This document shows positions 10,416-22,591 of a DNA stretch of 64,000 nucleotides, in pieces. Numbering within the stretch: position 1 is the first letter of the stretch; each line of letters begins with the position of its first letter. The position numbers and the translations under genes were made by a program. The stretch comes from Nematostella vectensis (Eukaryota; Cnidaria; Anthozoa; Actiniaria; Edwardsiidae). The DNA lies in NCBI RefSeq assembly GCF_932526225.1, contig NC_064044.1:2733001-2797000 (forward strand), written 5' to 3'. The notes under the pieces are model-generated. The model was given only the letters and a program-made list of their open reading frames with translations, was not told the origin of the DNA and did no database searches.

Positions 10416-11504
10416 TCAATTAGCTGCTTTAGGTGTCATTGCGGTGGTTGAATACGAGGAGTTCTCACGGTCCCAGCTTCCACCCAATCTTGCGCTTCTC
10501 GAACGAAACAGTCGGGTCATCTCGATCTTTATGTCCTTCTTGAGGAGCGCGTACACGATTGGGTTTATAGCAGAATTGATGTGCAAAAATGTCTGCGGTA
10601 TGTGTAAGGGTATGTTCTTACATACATTGTACACGGTGCACATGCTGTCGTAAATGGGAACGACCCAGCAGATGGCAAACAGGATGATGACAGCGCCTAT
10701 GACGCCAACTGATCCCTCGCGGTTACGCCTTTCTCTGCGTTCTTTACGGTTGACATTGCCATTGATATTGCTATTGTTGTCGTTATAACGAAGCTGGTTC
10801 TGGGTCTGGCTTGTCTGCTTGGAGATGCGCCGCGCTATCACGAAGATCCGGGCGTACACGAGAAGCATTAGGCAGATGGGGAGAATAACAAACACTAGGA
10901 TCTGAATAGGGTCGAAGATTTTCCTCGCGAGCGGCGCTAAAACAGGGTTATACGACCATATCAGAGGAATAAACGCGATAAGGAATGGTACTCCCCAGGT
11001 GACTATTAGAATCCACACAACGGCCTTGTTGGTCATGTACATGAAGTACCTCAAAGGAATGACAATAGAGATATATCTGTCCAGAGTCATAGAGCATACG
11101 TTAGCAACAGACGCAAATAAGAACGTGTTGAAAACAGCGTAGGTGGCGGCCCAGTCACATTGAAACCCGCTCTGGGCGACCGTTTTGCACGTGAAGGTTG
11201 CTGGAATGATGAATAGCCCAGTGGCGATATCGGAGACGGCCAGGGAGAAGATGAAGTAGTTGTTCGTGATGTGCAGGCGTCGCCGAGTAATGATAAGATA
11301 CATGACTGTCCCATTCCCAACGAAGATGACGCCCGCGAGCATCCAGCTCAGCACCACATACCATAAAGGGTCGCTAGGCAACGTGGGGCTACTTGTACCA
11401 TTGAGACTGGCGTTCATTTCTAGAAGCGAGACAGTGATGTCAATGAAGACACATATCAGGCATGTATCTAGCACTGGTTGAGGAAGTGCGTAATATGGCA
11501 TCAT
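10416..11504 (-). CDS. Rhodopsin-class (class A) GPCR, orphan, adenosine-receptor-like in TM7
   Basis: Intronless, 362 aa. Seven-pass receptor at the plasma membrane coupling to G proteins. Visible landmarks: TM1 GN (63-64), TM2 LAVSD (88-92), TM3 cysteine C116 and DRY (142-144), TM4 tryptophan 170, TM6 CWVVP (279-283), TM7 NSAINPIVY (310-318), and a basic C-tail. Two N-glycosylation sequons (NAS 31-33, NGT 35-37) follow Met30, so initiation at Met30 is an alternative. The TM7 block HINSAINPIVYA resembles adenosine receptors. Odd: the TM4-TM5 loop (about 180-200) has no cysteine, so the usual TM3-ECL2 disulphide is absent. The third intracellular loop is Asn-rich then Arg-rich. The ligand cannot be inferred. 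Confidence 0.88.
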   Translation of the reverse strand: MMPYYALPQPVLDTCLICVFIDITVSLLEMNASLNGTSSPTLPSDPLWYVVLSWMLAGVIFVGNGTVMYLIITRRRLHITNNYFIFSLAVSDIATGLFIIPATFTCKTVAQSGFQCDWAATYAVFNTFLFASVANVCSMTLDRYISIVIPLRYFMYMTNKAVVWILIVTWGVPFLIAFIPLIWSYNPVLAPLARKIFDPIQILVFVILPICLMLLVYARIFVIARRISKQTSQTQNQLRYNDNNSNINGNVNRKERRERRNREGSVGVIGAVIILFAICWVVPIYDSMCTVYNVCKNIPLHIPQTFLHINSAINPIVYALLKKDIKIEMTRLFRSRSARLGGSWDRENSSYSTTAMTPKAAN

Positions 11505-11512
11505 ATGGAAAA

Positions 11513-12104
11513 GGTATATTAGTGGCTTAGCACTTTTTTTTGTTATCTTTTTATCCTTTAAATCAAGTGCACTGCCAGTCTTAAGATCCTTACGGATCCC
11601 TGGCCACCTTCGCCGCCTATAATACCTTGGCGCCCCCTAGAAATAAGCGCAAGCTTTAATAGGGTCTAACATTTAAGCATTTAAGCATTTAAGTAGAAGC
11701 ACCAAACTTGGCACAACATATGTTCCTTAGGTCAAGTAAATAACTTTTTCAGGGGGGTGCCAAAAATCTGAGACTCAGGGGGGAGGAAAAACAGTGATTT
11801 CTCTATTAGTAATGACATAAGAGCAACCATAAACAGCTAAATAATACGTATTACATGTTTATATAGTGTAACGATCTGTTTTTCAGGATTTTATTTTCAT
11901 TTAAACTAGAAAAAAATAGCATTTAAAAAACACACCTACAATTACACTAACTCCCCCCTCCCCCCCCCTAAGTCTCAGATTTTTGGCACCCCCTTGAAAA
12001 AGTTATTTACTTGACCTAAGGAACATATGTGCCAAGTTTGGTGCTTCTACTAAAAAGTGCACGAAACAGCATTTTTTTGCGCTAAGCCACCTACTATATT
12101 ACAC
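11513..12104. mobile_element. Palindromic MITE abutting the 5' end of the GPCR
   Basis: Terminal inverted repeats: left tatattagtggcttagc near 11515, right gctaagccacctactatatta near 12081-12101. A long internal inverted repeat, about 11700-11790 against about 11962-12050, contains gtgccaaaaatctgag and its complement. No coding capacity. It starts 8 bp upstream of the GPCR ATG, so it probably contributes the 5' UTR or promoter. Confidence 0.7.
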
Positions 12105-13069
12105 TTTTGTAACACCATTGTCATCTGATCTGTCCCCCCCCACCTGTCATCTAGTATCTGTGTGCCCCTTGTGATCATAAAATAAGTTCTAATTTTCATA
12201 TGAAGATATGATTACAATGATTGGTGGAGTGATGTAGATAAATTGATTGGCCTCCTATGATCAACGTAATTATTTCATTTATCAACATCATGTTAAATTG
12301 ATATGTTTCGTATAAAAAAAAGTAATTTGATATTACAGTAAAATGTATTCAATTTTCAAACAAGTTAATCATTGAGTACCTCTTTCAAATTTTAGGCTAA
12401 ATAGGTTCATTATCTGCGGGTGTTTACCGTATTTCGGTATGGTGACAGCTGATCCGGGCGTTCGAAATGATTTTTTTTTTTTTTTGAAATTTCCATTGCT
12501 TATTAGTTTTAGTGTAACGTTAATTAAATAAATAAAAATCTGTAACAGTATCTTCCTTCTTCCCCGTTAATCCCCGTCGAATCCCCGCTCACAGAAACTG
12601 CTTTTAAATTCCCGTCAAGTACATTTAGAGTTCGAATCTAGGGCTCTGCTATATCAAATATATCGTACTTCGAGATAAGGCGCTATTTCCAGCCGACGTC
12701 GGGGGCTCACAGAAACGACTGGTTATCGACCCTAAACTTAGGGACAGTCCATATAATACATTCTGACATTTCTGGTCATGAAAATGAAATAAAAATGAAA
12801 TCAAGCAAGCCAGAGAGAGAAAGAGAGAGAGAGAGAAAAACGCTAACTTGGTCACGAAAACAATATATCATGCAAAAACAAAGTGTTTACCTATCAAATG
12901 GTAAATCCTTTTAGTTTTTTTTATCTACAAAAGCACTGTGTTTAGCCAAGAGACTATGATGTCATGGTCTCTTGGTTTAGCCAATTGCAAATAGATAATA
13001 CTTTACAATTAAGCAAAGGGAACTGCACCGCGTTTTCGAGTAGCTTGCAGAGCTGTTAGTTTTGAACAC
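12105..13069. other. Gene-free AT-rich stretch
   Basis: Contains a short perfect-looking hairpin at 12943-12978 with ccaagagac...gtctcttgg arms. No gene is recognised. Confidence 0.5.
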
Positions 13070-13291
13070 AGGCGGACCAGGATTAGAATCAGTTCCTCGT
13101 GATCCTTCGGGAAAATAAAATATAATTTGAAGTTGTGTCTTGACTGTTTCCTCAATAAAGCTAGTTACATTACTATATTAGCCTTATAGTAATGTACTAG
13201 CTTTATTGAGGAAACAGTCAAGACACAACTTCAAATTATATTTTATTTTCCCCAAGGGTCACGAGGGATTGATTCTAATCCTGGTCCGCTT
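13070..13291. mobile_element. Near-perfect hairpin MITE (about 110 bp arms)
   Basis: Left arm about 13070-13183 and right arm about 13185-13291 are near-identical inverted copies. The core includes gaggaaacagtcaagac and its complement, and only a short loop separates the arms. A single-arm relative lies at 19979-20090. An RNA copy would fold into one long hairpin. Confidence 0.8.
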
Positions 13292-13487
13292 GGGGTTTGG
13301 AAGAAAAGAAACAAAAAGTATGCGTGGACAAGGTGAAAAACGCATAGTTGATCATACCATTTACAAATCGCACCGTAAATATACAAAAAGCAGCAAAAAC
13401 AAGTATGAAGAGAAATTGGAAACCATTCAATCCGTCTAAGTTATATTGACTGTTTTTCATTGTCAAAGGTATTCTCATCTCATTATT

Positions 13488-13614
13488 ACAATACACCAAA
13501 AACTGGAATTCGACTCTGCCAAATTTCCGTCTTTAATAAGACTTCGTCAGGGCTGCCCTGAATTTTTAAAAACGAAAATTTGGCAGAGTCGAATTCCAGT
13601 TTTTGGTGTATTGT
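13488..13614. mobile_element. Small hairpin element, ends caccaaaaactgg
   Basis: About 44 bp arms: caatacaccaaaaactgg... at the left and the exact complement ending ...tttttggtgtattg at the right, with the arms carrying gaattcgactctgcc. A diverged copy lies at 37268-37360. The loop holds ctttaataagacttcgtcag. Non-coding. Confidence 0.75.
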
Positions 13615-13737
13615 ATTCATTCTTCTGCTTCAAGAACACGACTATTTGGGCGTTTTGTATTTACCCATCTTATTATTAAATGCTTTGGTAACCTATGTAC
13701 TGTACTGTACTTTGATATTCGGAATATGAGAGGAGCT

Positions 13738-14183
13738 TCAAACTAAGCATAAAATCTCCCGTTCATAGCACGAGGCAGTCGCAACATACCTGCGCACAGA
13801 ATTGAATGAAAAGACGACTAGCGAGGTATTCGATCTCTCTCAGCTGAATTCCAAAACAGAATCGAAGTACGACAACGTTCCTCGGAAGTCAAGATGCTTG
13901 ATTTTTACGCTTATTTTTTCAGCCTCTCGTATGTTCTGTTCGGTCAGCCTCTTGAGAAACAAGTGGGATAATGTCCCTCATCGGAATACCTCATGCGCTT
14001 GTAAATCCTGATATTCTAATATTATCATAAATGGTCCGATGGCCTTGATTGAAAATCAGTTAAATTATCAATGTACCTTTCTCCGTCTCCAAGGTCCCCA
14101 AAGCTTGTGTCTATGATTGCTATAAAGCCTACCAATGGTTGTTGATCATCTCCGGTTTGAGTGCTTTCAGTGGCTTGATGTAG
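13738..14183 (-). CDS. Possible 3' exons of an unrecognised minus-strand gene
   Basis: An internal exon at 14077-14183 (acceptor cttcacag, donor AAAG|gtacat) is open in the frame giving PLVGFIAIIDTSFGDLGDGE. A possible terminal exon at 13738-13789 (acceptor tgtgcgcag) continues in phase to a stop with YVATASCYEREILCLV. A phase-compatible 50 bp exon with a strong GTGAGT donor is at 25563-25612. I do not recognise the protein. Borders and linkage are inferred from splice motifs only, and all three segments could be chance. Confidence 0.22.
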
Positions 14184-15995
14184 CTGTGAAGGAGGATTTT
14201 ATAAACATGTAAGTTGATCTTGCTAGTTCGTTTAAATCTTTAGTTAATGTAGTCCACAGGAAATACACTTGTATTGACATACTGTAGGTCGCAGTATTGG
14301 TTTTGTTGATCCAGTAGGAAAGAAATTTAAAGCAATTTTAGTAAAAATATTCAGATAGAAAATAGTAAAGGTGTTTTCCGTTGGTTATATGTGTTTATGT
14401 ATAACAATGCATATTAATAGAGCAGTAGGATTACCAAGTCATTGTGTATTACTCGCCGTGTAATAAATGTTTCTTTACTTAAAATAAGCAAAACATTATC
14501 ATAATAATACAGTCATTAAGTTTTGAATTAAGGTTATTGAAGTTTTCCGATTTCTATTCAAGAAAGCTTTTGCTGTAAAAAATATAATTGGTTTAAGGAA
14601 AGAACAATATCATCTTTCCTACTGAAGCCAAACACTTGTTAGGAACATATGATTGACACAACGTAAACACCTTTACATTTCGTTGTCAACAGATCTGTTG
14701 GAGACATCTTACAAATATATCTTGTTTCTTTGTTAATCTGGCTTTTCCCATGCCCAATAAATATTTTTACCTATGCATGCGGTAAAGACATGAAATAAAA
14801 ATTGAGGGATCAAGCATATAATCCTTAGATACGATACCGTCGATCCAAAAAAGCGTCTTCTAAACAAAAAGGAAGTATTCGTGACTGAAGTGGGTAGATA
14901 ATGTATCTGAATGAGCAATTCTAGGAGGTATAATTCGTGCATTTTGTGACGTGTAGCTACAAGCCACTCTAATTGGAGCAAAATATATTTTTAAGATGTC
15001 TCAATACGAATTCGCGATGCAGAGATTGTTGCCATGGGTGTCGTTATACCGTGGTCCCATTCTCTTTAGAACCCTATGACTCGTGTACTACTTGTTTGCA
15101 TGACAAGGATTTTTGCTATTTAGAGAGCTTGTGTCAAATACCTCATAACAGTAGAAATAACTTCAGATCCATATAGCTCCCGACTACCCAAAATTTACCA
15201 CAGCAGCATTTATCGATACCTCATATGACTTGAGAGGAGACTTAGAGGGGAAGAGTATCTTTTATGAGGAATTTTAAAATAATTTACAACGACATGAATC
15301 GGGCAAAAAGTGTAATTTTGTTTCTTTAGGAAGATAGCCTACTTGTAGGCTTTGATAGTTTTTCCGAAAACACGAAGTTTGCATACCATGGCCAAAAGCC
15401 TACAGGCTATAGGAAGATGTCTGCTGTTATTACTTTCATCGACTAATAGACTCATCGACTAATTATGAAATGATAATTTCTAGTTTAGTCTTGTAGGGCT
15501 ATAAAGATATTTCGCTAACCAGGTTATTTTTGTTTTTTTAATCTTATATCTAGAAGAAATGCATAAAGTGCTTGTATCTCTAGAAAACCATTAAGACAAT
15601 GAAATTTGAGTCCTATATTTAAAAAAATCCAAAGATCCTAATAACAATCGTTCCAGACATTCTGTTTCCATGACAACATAATGGAAGGTCTCTGGTGTAA
15701 AGAGCCTTTAAAATGTGTCTTTGATAATTTAGAAAACCTGCGGTAAAAGTTGAAATAATATTGTGATAGATTTAAAATCCATTTTTTTAAACTATTAGGG
15801 GATTTCCTTTATATTTAAATCTGTAGATTCACTTGATCATTTTAGTTACAACCCAGAACTGATAGTTGTTTTTCCTTTACTCTTTTTCGTATTAATTTAT
15901 TAATAAATCATTAAAGTTTTTTTTTCTTGTTTTCGTTTTCACAATGTACCTACACCGCCTTCTAAATTTCACAGCAGCTTGTTAAGTTTTTGGAA
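14184..15995. other. Gene-free AT-rich stretch
   Basis: No coding exon, RNA gene or clear repeat was recognised; the short open frames here show no family resemblance. Confidence 0.5.
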
Positions 15996-17863
15996 AGTAG
16001 GTAGGGAAGGGGATAGTGGGTAGGGTAGGGGATAGTGGGTAGGGGATAGTGGCTAGGGGATAGTGGCTAGGGGATAGTGGCTAGGGGATAGTGGGTAGGG
16101 GATAGTGGCTAGGGGATAGTGGGTAGGGGATAGTGGGTAGGGTAGGGGATAGTGTGTAGGGGATAGTGGCTAGGGAATAGTGGCTAGGGGATAGTGGTTA
16201 GGGGATAGTGGGTAGGGTAGGGGATAGTGGTTAGGTAATAGTGGGTAGGGTAGGGGATAGTGGCTAGGGGATAGTGGCTAGGGGATAGTGGGTAGGGTAG
16301 GGGATAGTGGTTAGGGGATAGTGGTTAGGGGATAGTGGGTAGGGTAGGGGATAGTGTGTAGGGGATAGTGGGTAGGGGATAGTGGGTAGGGGATAGTGGG
16401 TAGGGTAGGGGATAGTGGGTAGGGTAGGGGATAGTGGGTAGGGTAGGGGATAGTGGTTAGGGGATAGTGGGTAGGGGATAGTGGGTAGGGTAGGGGATAG
16501 TGTGTAGGGAATAGTGGCTAGGAGATAGTGGTTAGGGGATAGTGGGTAGGGTAGGGGATAGTGTGTAGGGGATAGTGGCTAGGGGATAGTGGGTAGGGGA
16601 TAGTGGTTAGGGGATAGTGGGTAGGGTAGGGGATAGTGTGTAGGGGATAGTGGGTAGGGGATAGTGGGTAGGGGATAGTGGTTAGGGGATAGTGGGTAGG
16701 GTAGGGTAGGGGATAGTGGGTAGGTGATAGTGGGTAGGGTAGGGGATAGTGGGTAGGGGATAGTGTGTAGGGGATAGTGGGTAGGGGATTGTGGGTAGGG
16801 GATAGTGGCTAGGGGATAGTGGGTAGGGGATAGTGGGTAGGGGATAGTGGCTAGGGGATAGTGGGTAGGGGATATTTGGTAGGGAAGGGGATAGTGGGTA
16901 GGGGATAGTGGGTAGGGGATAGCGGGTAGGGTAGGAGATAGTGGGTAGGGTAGGGGATAGTGGGTAGGGGATAGTGGGTAGGGAAGGGGATAGTGGGTAG
17001 GGGATAGTGGGTAGGGGATAGTGGGTAGGGGATAGTGGCTAGGGGATAATGGGTAGGGGATAGTGGGTAGGGGATAGCGGGTAGGGTAGGGGATAGTGGG
17101 TAGGGGATAGCGGGTAGGGTAGGGGATAGTGGGTAGGGGATAGTGGGTAGGGGATAGTGGGTAGGGAAGGGGGTAGTGGGTAGGGGATAGTGGGTAGGGG
17201 AGAGTGAGTAGGGGATAGTGGGTAGGGTAGGGGATAGTGGGTAGGGGAGAGTGGGTAGGGGATAGTGAGTAGGGGATAGTGGGTAGGGTAGGGGATAGTG
17301 GGTAGGGGATAGTGGGTAGGGGAGAGTGGGTAGGGGATAGTGGGTAGGGTAGGGGATAGTGGGTAGGGGATAGTGGCTAGGGGATAGTGGGTAGGGTAGG
17401 GGATAGTGTGTAGGGGATAGTGGGTAGGGGATAGTGGGTAGGGTAGGGGATAGTGGGTAGGGGATAGTGGCTAGGGGATAGTGGGTAGGGTAGGGGATAG
17501 TGGGTAGGGGATAGTGGGTAGGGGAGAGTGGGTAGGGGATAGTGGGTAGGGTAGGGGATAGTGGGTAGGGGATAGTGGCTAGGGGATAGTGGGTAGGGTA
17601 GGGGATAGTGTGTAGGGGATAGTGGGTAGGGGATAGTGAGTAGGGGATATGGGTAGGGTAGGGGATAGTGGGTAGGGGATAGTGGTTAGGTAATAGTGTG
17701 TAGGGTAGGGGATAGTGTGTAGGGGATAGTGGGTAGGGGATAGTGAGTAGGGGATAGTGGGTAGGGTAGGGGATAGTGGGTAGGGGATAGTGGGTAGGGG
17801 ATAGTGGGTAGGGTAGGGGATAGTGGGTAGGGGATAGTGAGTAGGGGATAGTGGATAGGGGAT
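15996..17863. repeat. 1.87 kb G-rich satellite, unit ggggatagtgggta
   Basis: About 120 tandem copies of a 14-15 bp unit, roughly ggggatagtgggtag, interspersed with gggtaggg variants and ggctagggg, gttagggg and gtgtagggg alternatives. Every unit has runs of 3-4 G on the plus strand. The minus strand is open for 399 codons as a (PTHYPLPTIPY)-type repeat; this is treated as a by-product of the repeat, not a gene. Confidence 0.95.
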
Positions 17864-19978
17864 CAGACCAGAAGCGAAATAGGCTGTAAGGTGTACATGC
17901 TGGTGGAGAGAGTAACAATGAAATATGAGAAAATAACAAAAGGTCAAAAACATGCACAAAAACATGTAAATAACGAATGGAATATTTCATAGAGCTCTTT
18001 GAAAGGTTAAGCGTGTTCAAGTGTGTTCTAAAGGGTTTATCATAAAACAATACCCAAACTGCCGATTTTCTTGAAAGCGAAAACTTTTTAGAATGAAAAT
18101 AAAATGTCCCGTTTATAGGACTGCCCTATTATCACAAGTATAATTCAATTAGGTGTAAACCAAAGAGAATAAGGGAAAGGTATTTTTAGGATTACAGATT
18201 TCTGATGCGAAAATTTATTATAGTAGCAGTCTAGCTTATTTGCAGAACAAAGTTAACACCGATTTTCGTAGCCATGTCAAGCAAAGCTAAGAAAATTTGA
18301 GCAATAAAATAAATAGGGGATTTCCATCTTTTAAGCTTGAAATCCTAGAAAGGCGCAGATGTCCGGGAGAGATTGCTTTACTACGCGAGCAACGTTTACT
18401 AGTCATTCTTTGGCAGGTGTATTATCTTAGTTGTCAGCTTTTAGTTGTAAGCTGCTATACATTGCTCGTGAAGGAACCAATAACTTGACAACTTGTACCG
18501 ATTAGATTGGCCCTGAGTTTGAGTTCTTTAGTTGCGCACATACCCAAAGAAACACCAAAATCTAGCAGTAAAAATGGGAAAAGCAAGCAAACATTTTTTA
18601 GTTATTTTCTACTCATTTTAGTATATAACGATTTTTTTTTCGAAAAAGGCGCTATTAACATATTTGTTGCTGATTTGAAAGTGATTTCATTATATGCGAG
18701 TGTAGATTGTAACCCCCGCTTGCTATGAACCAGTAATATACCGCATCTAAGAGTTGTCAACTCAAAGTTACTTGTGTAGATGGTCTATGAATACAAACAA
18801 GTAGGAGTGTAATAGACCCTGCTTGGCAGAAAATGATCCTGGAATGGTAAAGCAGAAATGTTCGTTTACAAGTGGTATAGTGATTCAGTTCTGTACAGTA
18901 CATTGCGACATATGAAATGTAATTGATTTTTTTTACTAGCAGTACTCACGTTAAATTTGTAGTTATGCTGTAAATAAAGGTGTCTCTCCTGTTGTTATAT
19001 AGCCGCTTGCTGGTTATTTTCACCCTGCAAAATAGTTATTTTTTGTAACAAGCTTATGGCCAACTAACCAACCGCAAACCACTTGGCGACAAAAACTTCC
19101 TGACAGCATTATGCCTAATTTATTTTGATAAATAATTTAGTAAGGAAGTAGTATTTTGCCCAGTAGTGAGCTATTAGTAGACCGGCTGTTAACAGGACCA
19201 TGTTTGCTACAAATTGGATAGGGATAATAAATTGAATAGTAGGTGGGCGACGCTTGATTAGGGTAACGAAAAAAGTGTCCCCTTTTGTTGCTTGAAATAC
19301 AGAAACGAGGATAAAGCAAGAAAATAAAGGGAATCTTGATTGGGCACACAGATATTTGGAGAACAGAAATAGTCACAAGAATTTACCATCAATTATTGGC
19401 AAAACAAAGATTAGACAAATTGAAAGAAAGCGCTCCCTTAATTTAAAGATAACACAAATACACAGAGTATCTTTTATCACAAAAAGATGTCTGCTTTGGA
19501 TCGGCTATTCTACTAAAAAAAAATTTATTCAAACCATAAAACCAGTACTACTGATTACCAAATCAATTTTAACCAATCACTTAGTTTCGCGTTTTATGGT
19601 CAATAATTTCTCGAATGGAATCGTAAGTGTTCAGGGTTGATTTCGTCCAAATGCGAAATGCCTGCAATTTGAATATAGGTTGTTAGTTTGTTTTATTTTC
19701 ATTTCCATGACCATCAGATAATTGAGAAAGGCTGGCTTCAATTGGAAGCATGTATGCAGTCGAGTGTATGCAGTGGATATTGGCCCATATTTTTGGTCGC
19801 GAAGTTGCGCGAACATCAAAATTACTCGCAAAAAATGAAACAAACTTGCACGCGAGAAAATGCAACGTTCTAAAATAGCAAGTGTGGTTGGAGGATTTAG
19901 AACATAAACCAAGGGCCTTGAGAGAAAGCCGGATTCGAAGGACTAAACACCTTTCTTTGTGCGCCATTTATGCGCCAG
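17864..19978. other. Gene-free AT-rich stretch
   Basis: Nothing coding is recognised; no tandem repeat or inverted repeat stood out. Confidence 0.5.
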
Positions 19979-20090
19979 TAATGTTACTAGCTTTTTTGAG
20001 GAAACAGTCAAGACGCAACTTCAAATTATAAATATTTCATTTTCCCAAAGGATCCCTAGGGATTAACCTATATCTTAGTTCGCCTGTGTC
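19979..20090. mobile_element. Single-arm relic of the 13070 hairpin MITE
   Basis: Shares ttgaggaaacagtcaagac, aacttcaaattata and the outer ccctagggatta...cgcctgtgt segment with the right arm of the element at 13070-13291. Only one arm is present, so it is a truncated or solo copy. Confidence 0.6.
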
Positions 20091-20339
20091 AATACAATGT
20101 CAGATTGGAAAATGTGAGAACATAAATGTCATTCTAAGACTGTTTCCACACATGTGAAAACTGAGTGGTGAAATCGTTAATCTTCATTTTGCGCCAAAAA
20201 TATTCGTTTTTGTGTCATGTAAGTCATAATATATTTTCATCAAAGAGTTACAGATTCAACATATTTATCCAAGAAAAACGACGGAACGAGACTCTTTGTT
20301 TAATCCTTTTTACCGTTTTTGACTTACCTATGCAAGACG

Positions 20340-20465
20340 TTTGACTGGTTGACTGTTGGTGTCTCTGTGTTCGACTTCTAGAATAACTCTTGTCGACTTT
20401 GGGTAACACTTCTTGACTCGGAATTGCTCTGTTCGACGTTGTATAGCTCTAGTCGACCCTTGGGT
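20340..20465. repeat. Degenerate short tandem repeat containing gtcgac/ttcgac
   Basis: About five loosely spaced copies of a unit of about 25 bp of the form tctgttcgacttctagaataactct. Highly diverged. Confidence 0.45.
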
Positions 20466-21182
20466 GCATGTTCGTAAACACTTATCAATATCCACTTGTT
20501 ACCCAATACTACGGCGAACGATTAGTATAGCGCAATAAAAGCTACGGAAACCTTTTCCCTGATAATCAAATCCCCTTTTAAACCACTCAGTAACCTGCGA
20601 CAAGCGCAGAGGCAAGAGCAACCGGGGCAAATGATCAACTTAGCGAGTTATGGGTATTCTTGGCGCAATTTATTTTCAAGCGACAATTTAGGCGCTTCTC
20701 CAGTATCGGAAACTTCCGTATACTGAAGCAATAAAAATGTCAAAATGTTATTTCCCGTCTTTTGTTGCCTAAACACACAATGCGTTCTCATTAGATGCTA
20801 TTTTTTTTAAATTGGCATTGACTTCTTAACTTACCCTGTCCCGATTTTGATGAAAAGTAATAAGGTATCAAAAAGGGCTTGTATAAACGCTATTTGAAAC
20901 AAGCTTTTTCTTTTCCAGAGAAAGGACGGCTTATGATAGTTTAACAATTTATCAAGACATTTGAGATCAGTATTTTGTATGTTATGAGGCGTTGAAAACT
21001 TTTTGTAATAAGATCCGTTTATTCCAATTAAATGATAGCGGATGAAAAGACGCCGAAAAATACAAAATAAACTATGCAATATACCACGCTGCGATGTTAT
21101 GATACAATTTATCCTGGATGCCAAGGTAAATCTAGCTTTTTTGATTTGCGTTTTTTGTTTCCTTCTCCTCCTTGAAGTTTTA

Positions 21183-21612
21183 GGACCACGGGTAACTACG
21201 ACTGACTCCGAGTTACCACGAGTAAACTACGAGTATATCAGAATAACCACAAGAAACTACGAATGACTACGAGCGACCACGTGAAACTAGGACTGACTCC
21301 GAGTGACCACGAGTAACTACAACTGACTCCGAGTGACCACAAGAAACTACGACTGACTACACGTGATCACTACGAGCAACTACGAATGGCTTCGAGGGTC
21401 CACGAGAAACTACGACTGACTACGAGTGATAGTACGAATAATTACGACTTACTCCAAGTGACCACGAGTAACTACGGATGACTCCGAGTGATTACGAGTA
21501 ACTACGACTGACTCCGAGGTACCACGAGTAACTACTAATGTCTCCGAGTGACCACGAGAAAATACGACAGACTACGAGGGACTACGAATAATTACGACAG
21601 ACTCCGAGCTCA
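21183..21612. repeat. Degenerate minisatellite (actacgactgactccgagtgaccacgag)
   Basis: About 430 bp built from variants of two short modules, accacgagtaactacgact and gactccgagtg, repeated about 15 times with substitutions. No coding signal. Confidence 0.8.
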
Positions 21613-22391
21613 GGGGATCTAAGGGTTCTAAGGATCCATACGGGAAAATCACACAAAATAGGATATCTAAAATGCACGAAACTTGTCAAGTGAGTTTATC
21701 TTGTGAAACAGTAACAAAATATGTGTCTTGTAACAATGGAAACCAAAGTCACGTGACTAAAAGGCGGTCATCTTGTATACTTTTATAAATTGCACCTGCC
21801 TCCAAGCTTAAATCCTACCAAACTTTGGAAACAAAAATAAAAAAAATCGCAATTTTGTGCTTTTGCTTTCTAAAAAATGAAGTTTTTTTTTCTAAACTTA
21901 TCCCAATTTTCTTGTTGCAGTTTTTAGTTGCAGTCATAGCGAGAGGGTTAGTAAGGGAGATACCTCCTCCACCCTCCCCTCCCCAATACACACGCGGGAA
22001 AACCCTTCGACATTTGGTATTTCAATAAACTGGGGAACTTTGCTTTACTAGTAGGATCGATAGTAGCATGATTATTCCTTAGATTCTGGCTTGCAAAATG
22101 TACCTCTATATACCTGTTATATTTTCTTAGGTGGGTTTCTTAGTTGGTGGAAAACTCTTATTCAAATGATTAATTATCGCTTTGATTTTTTATCATTCAG
22201 ATCCTGTTTGTGTAAATTTACGTTTAAAAAATGGTTTGTCAGCGTGATGCTAGGACTAGTCCTTTTAGAGCACTTTTTAAAGTTCAAGGATGCTAAGGAT
22301 GAGGAAAAGACTTGAAGCTTATCCTCTTGAGACGACCGTTTTTGACCGTTTGTTTGTCGTGAGCCCCCTTTTAACCTTGACCTGAGAGCCC

Positions 22392-22591
22392 NNNNNNNNN
22401 NNNNNNNNNNNNNNNNNNNNNNNNNNNNNNNNNNNNNNNNNNNNNNNNNNNNNNNNNNNNNNNNNNNNNNNNNNNNNNNNNNNNNNNNNNNNNNNNNNNN
22501 NNNNNNNNNNNNNNNNNNNNNNNNNNNNNNNNNNNNNNNNNNNNNNNNNNNNNNNNNNNNNNNNNNNNNNNNNNNNNNNNNNNNNNNNNNN
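22392..22591. other. Assembly gap (200 N)
   Basis: Exactly 200 N characters. The rounded length suggests a placeholder rather than a measured gap. The LINE fragment resumes directly at its right edge, so the LINE 3' end may be hidden in it. Confidence 0.99.

Noticed and set aside
12620-12650. Possible tRNA T-arm (gagttcgaatctaggg)
   Set aside because: No acceptor, D-arm or anticodon stem could be folded around it, and no A box lies upstream.
16851-18050. 399-codon minus-strand open frame rich in Pro/Tyr/His/Leu
   Set aside because: It is the translation of the 14-15 bp satellite; composition and length follow the repeat, with no start context, domain or flanking exon.
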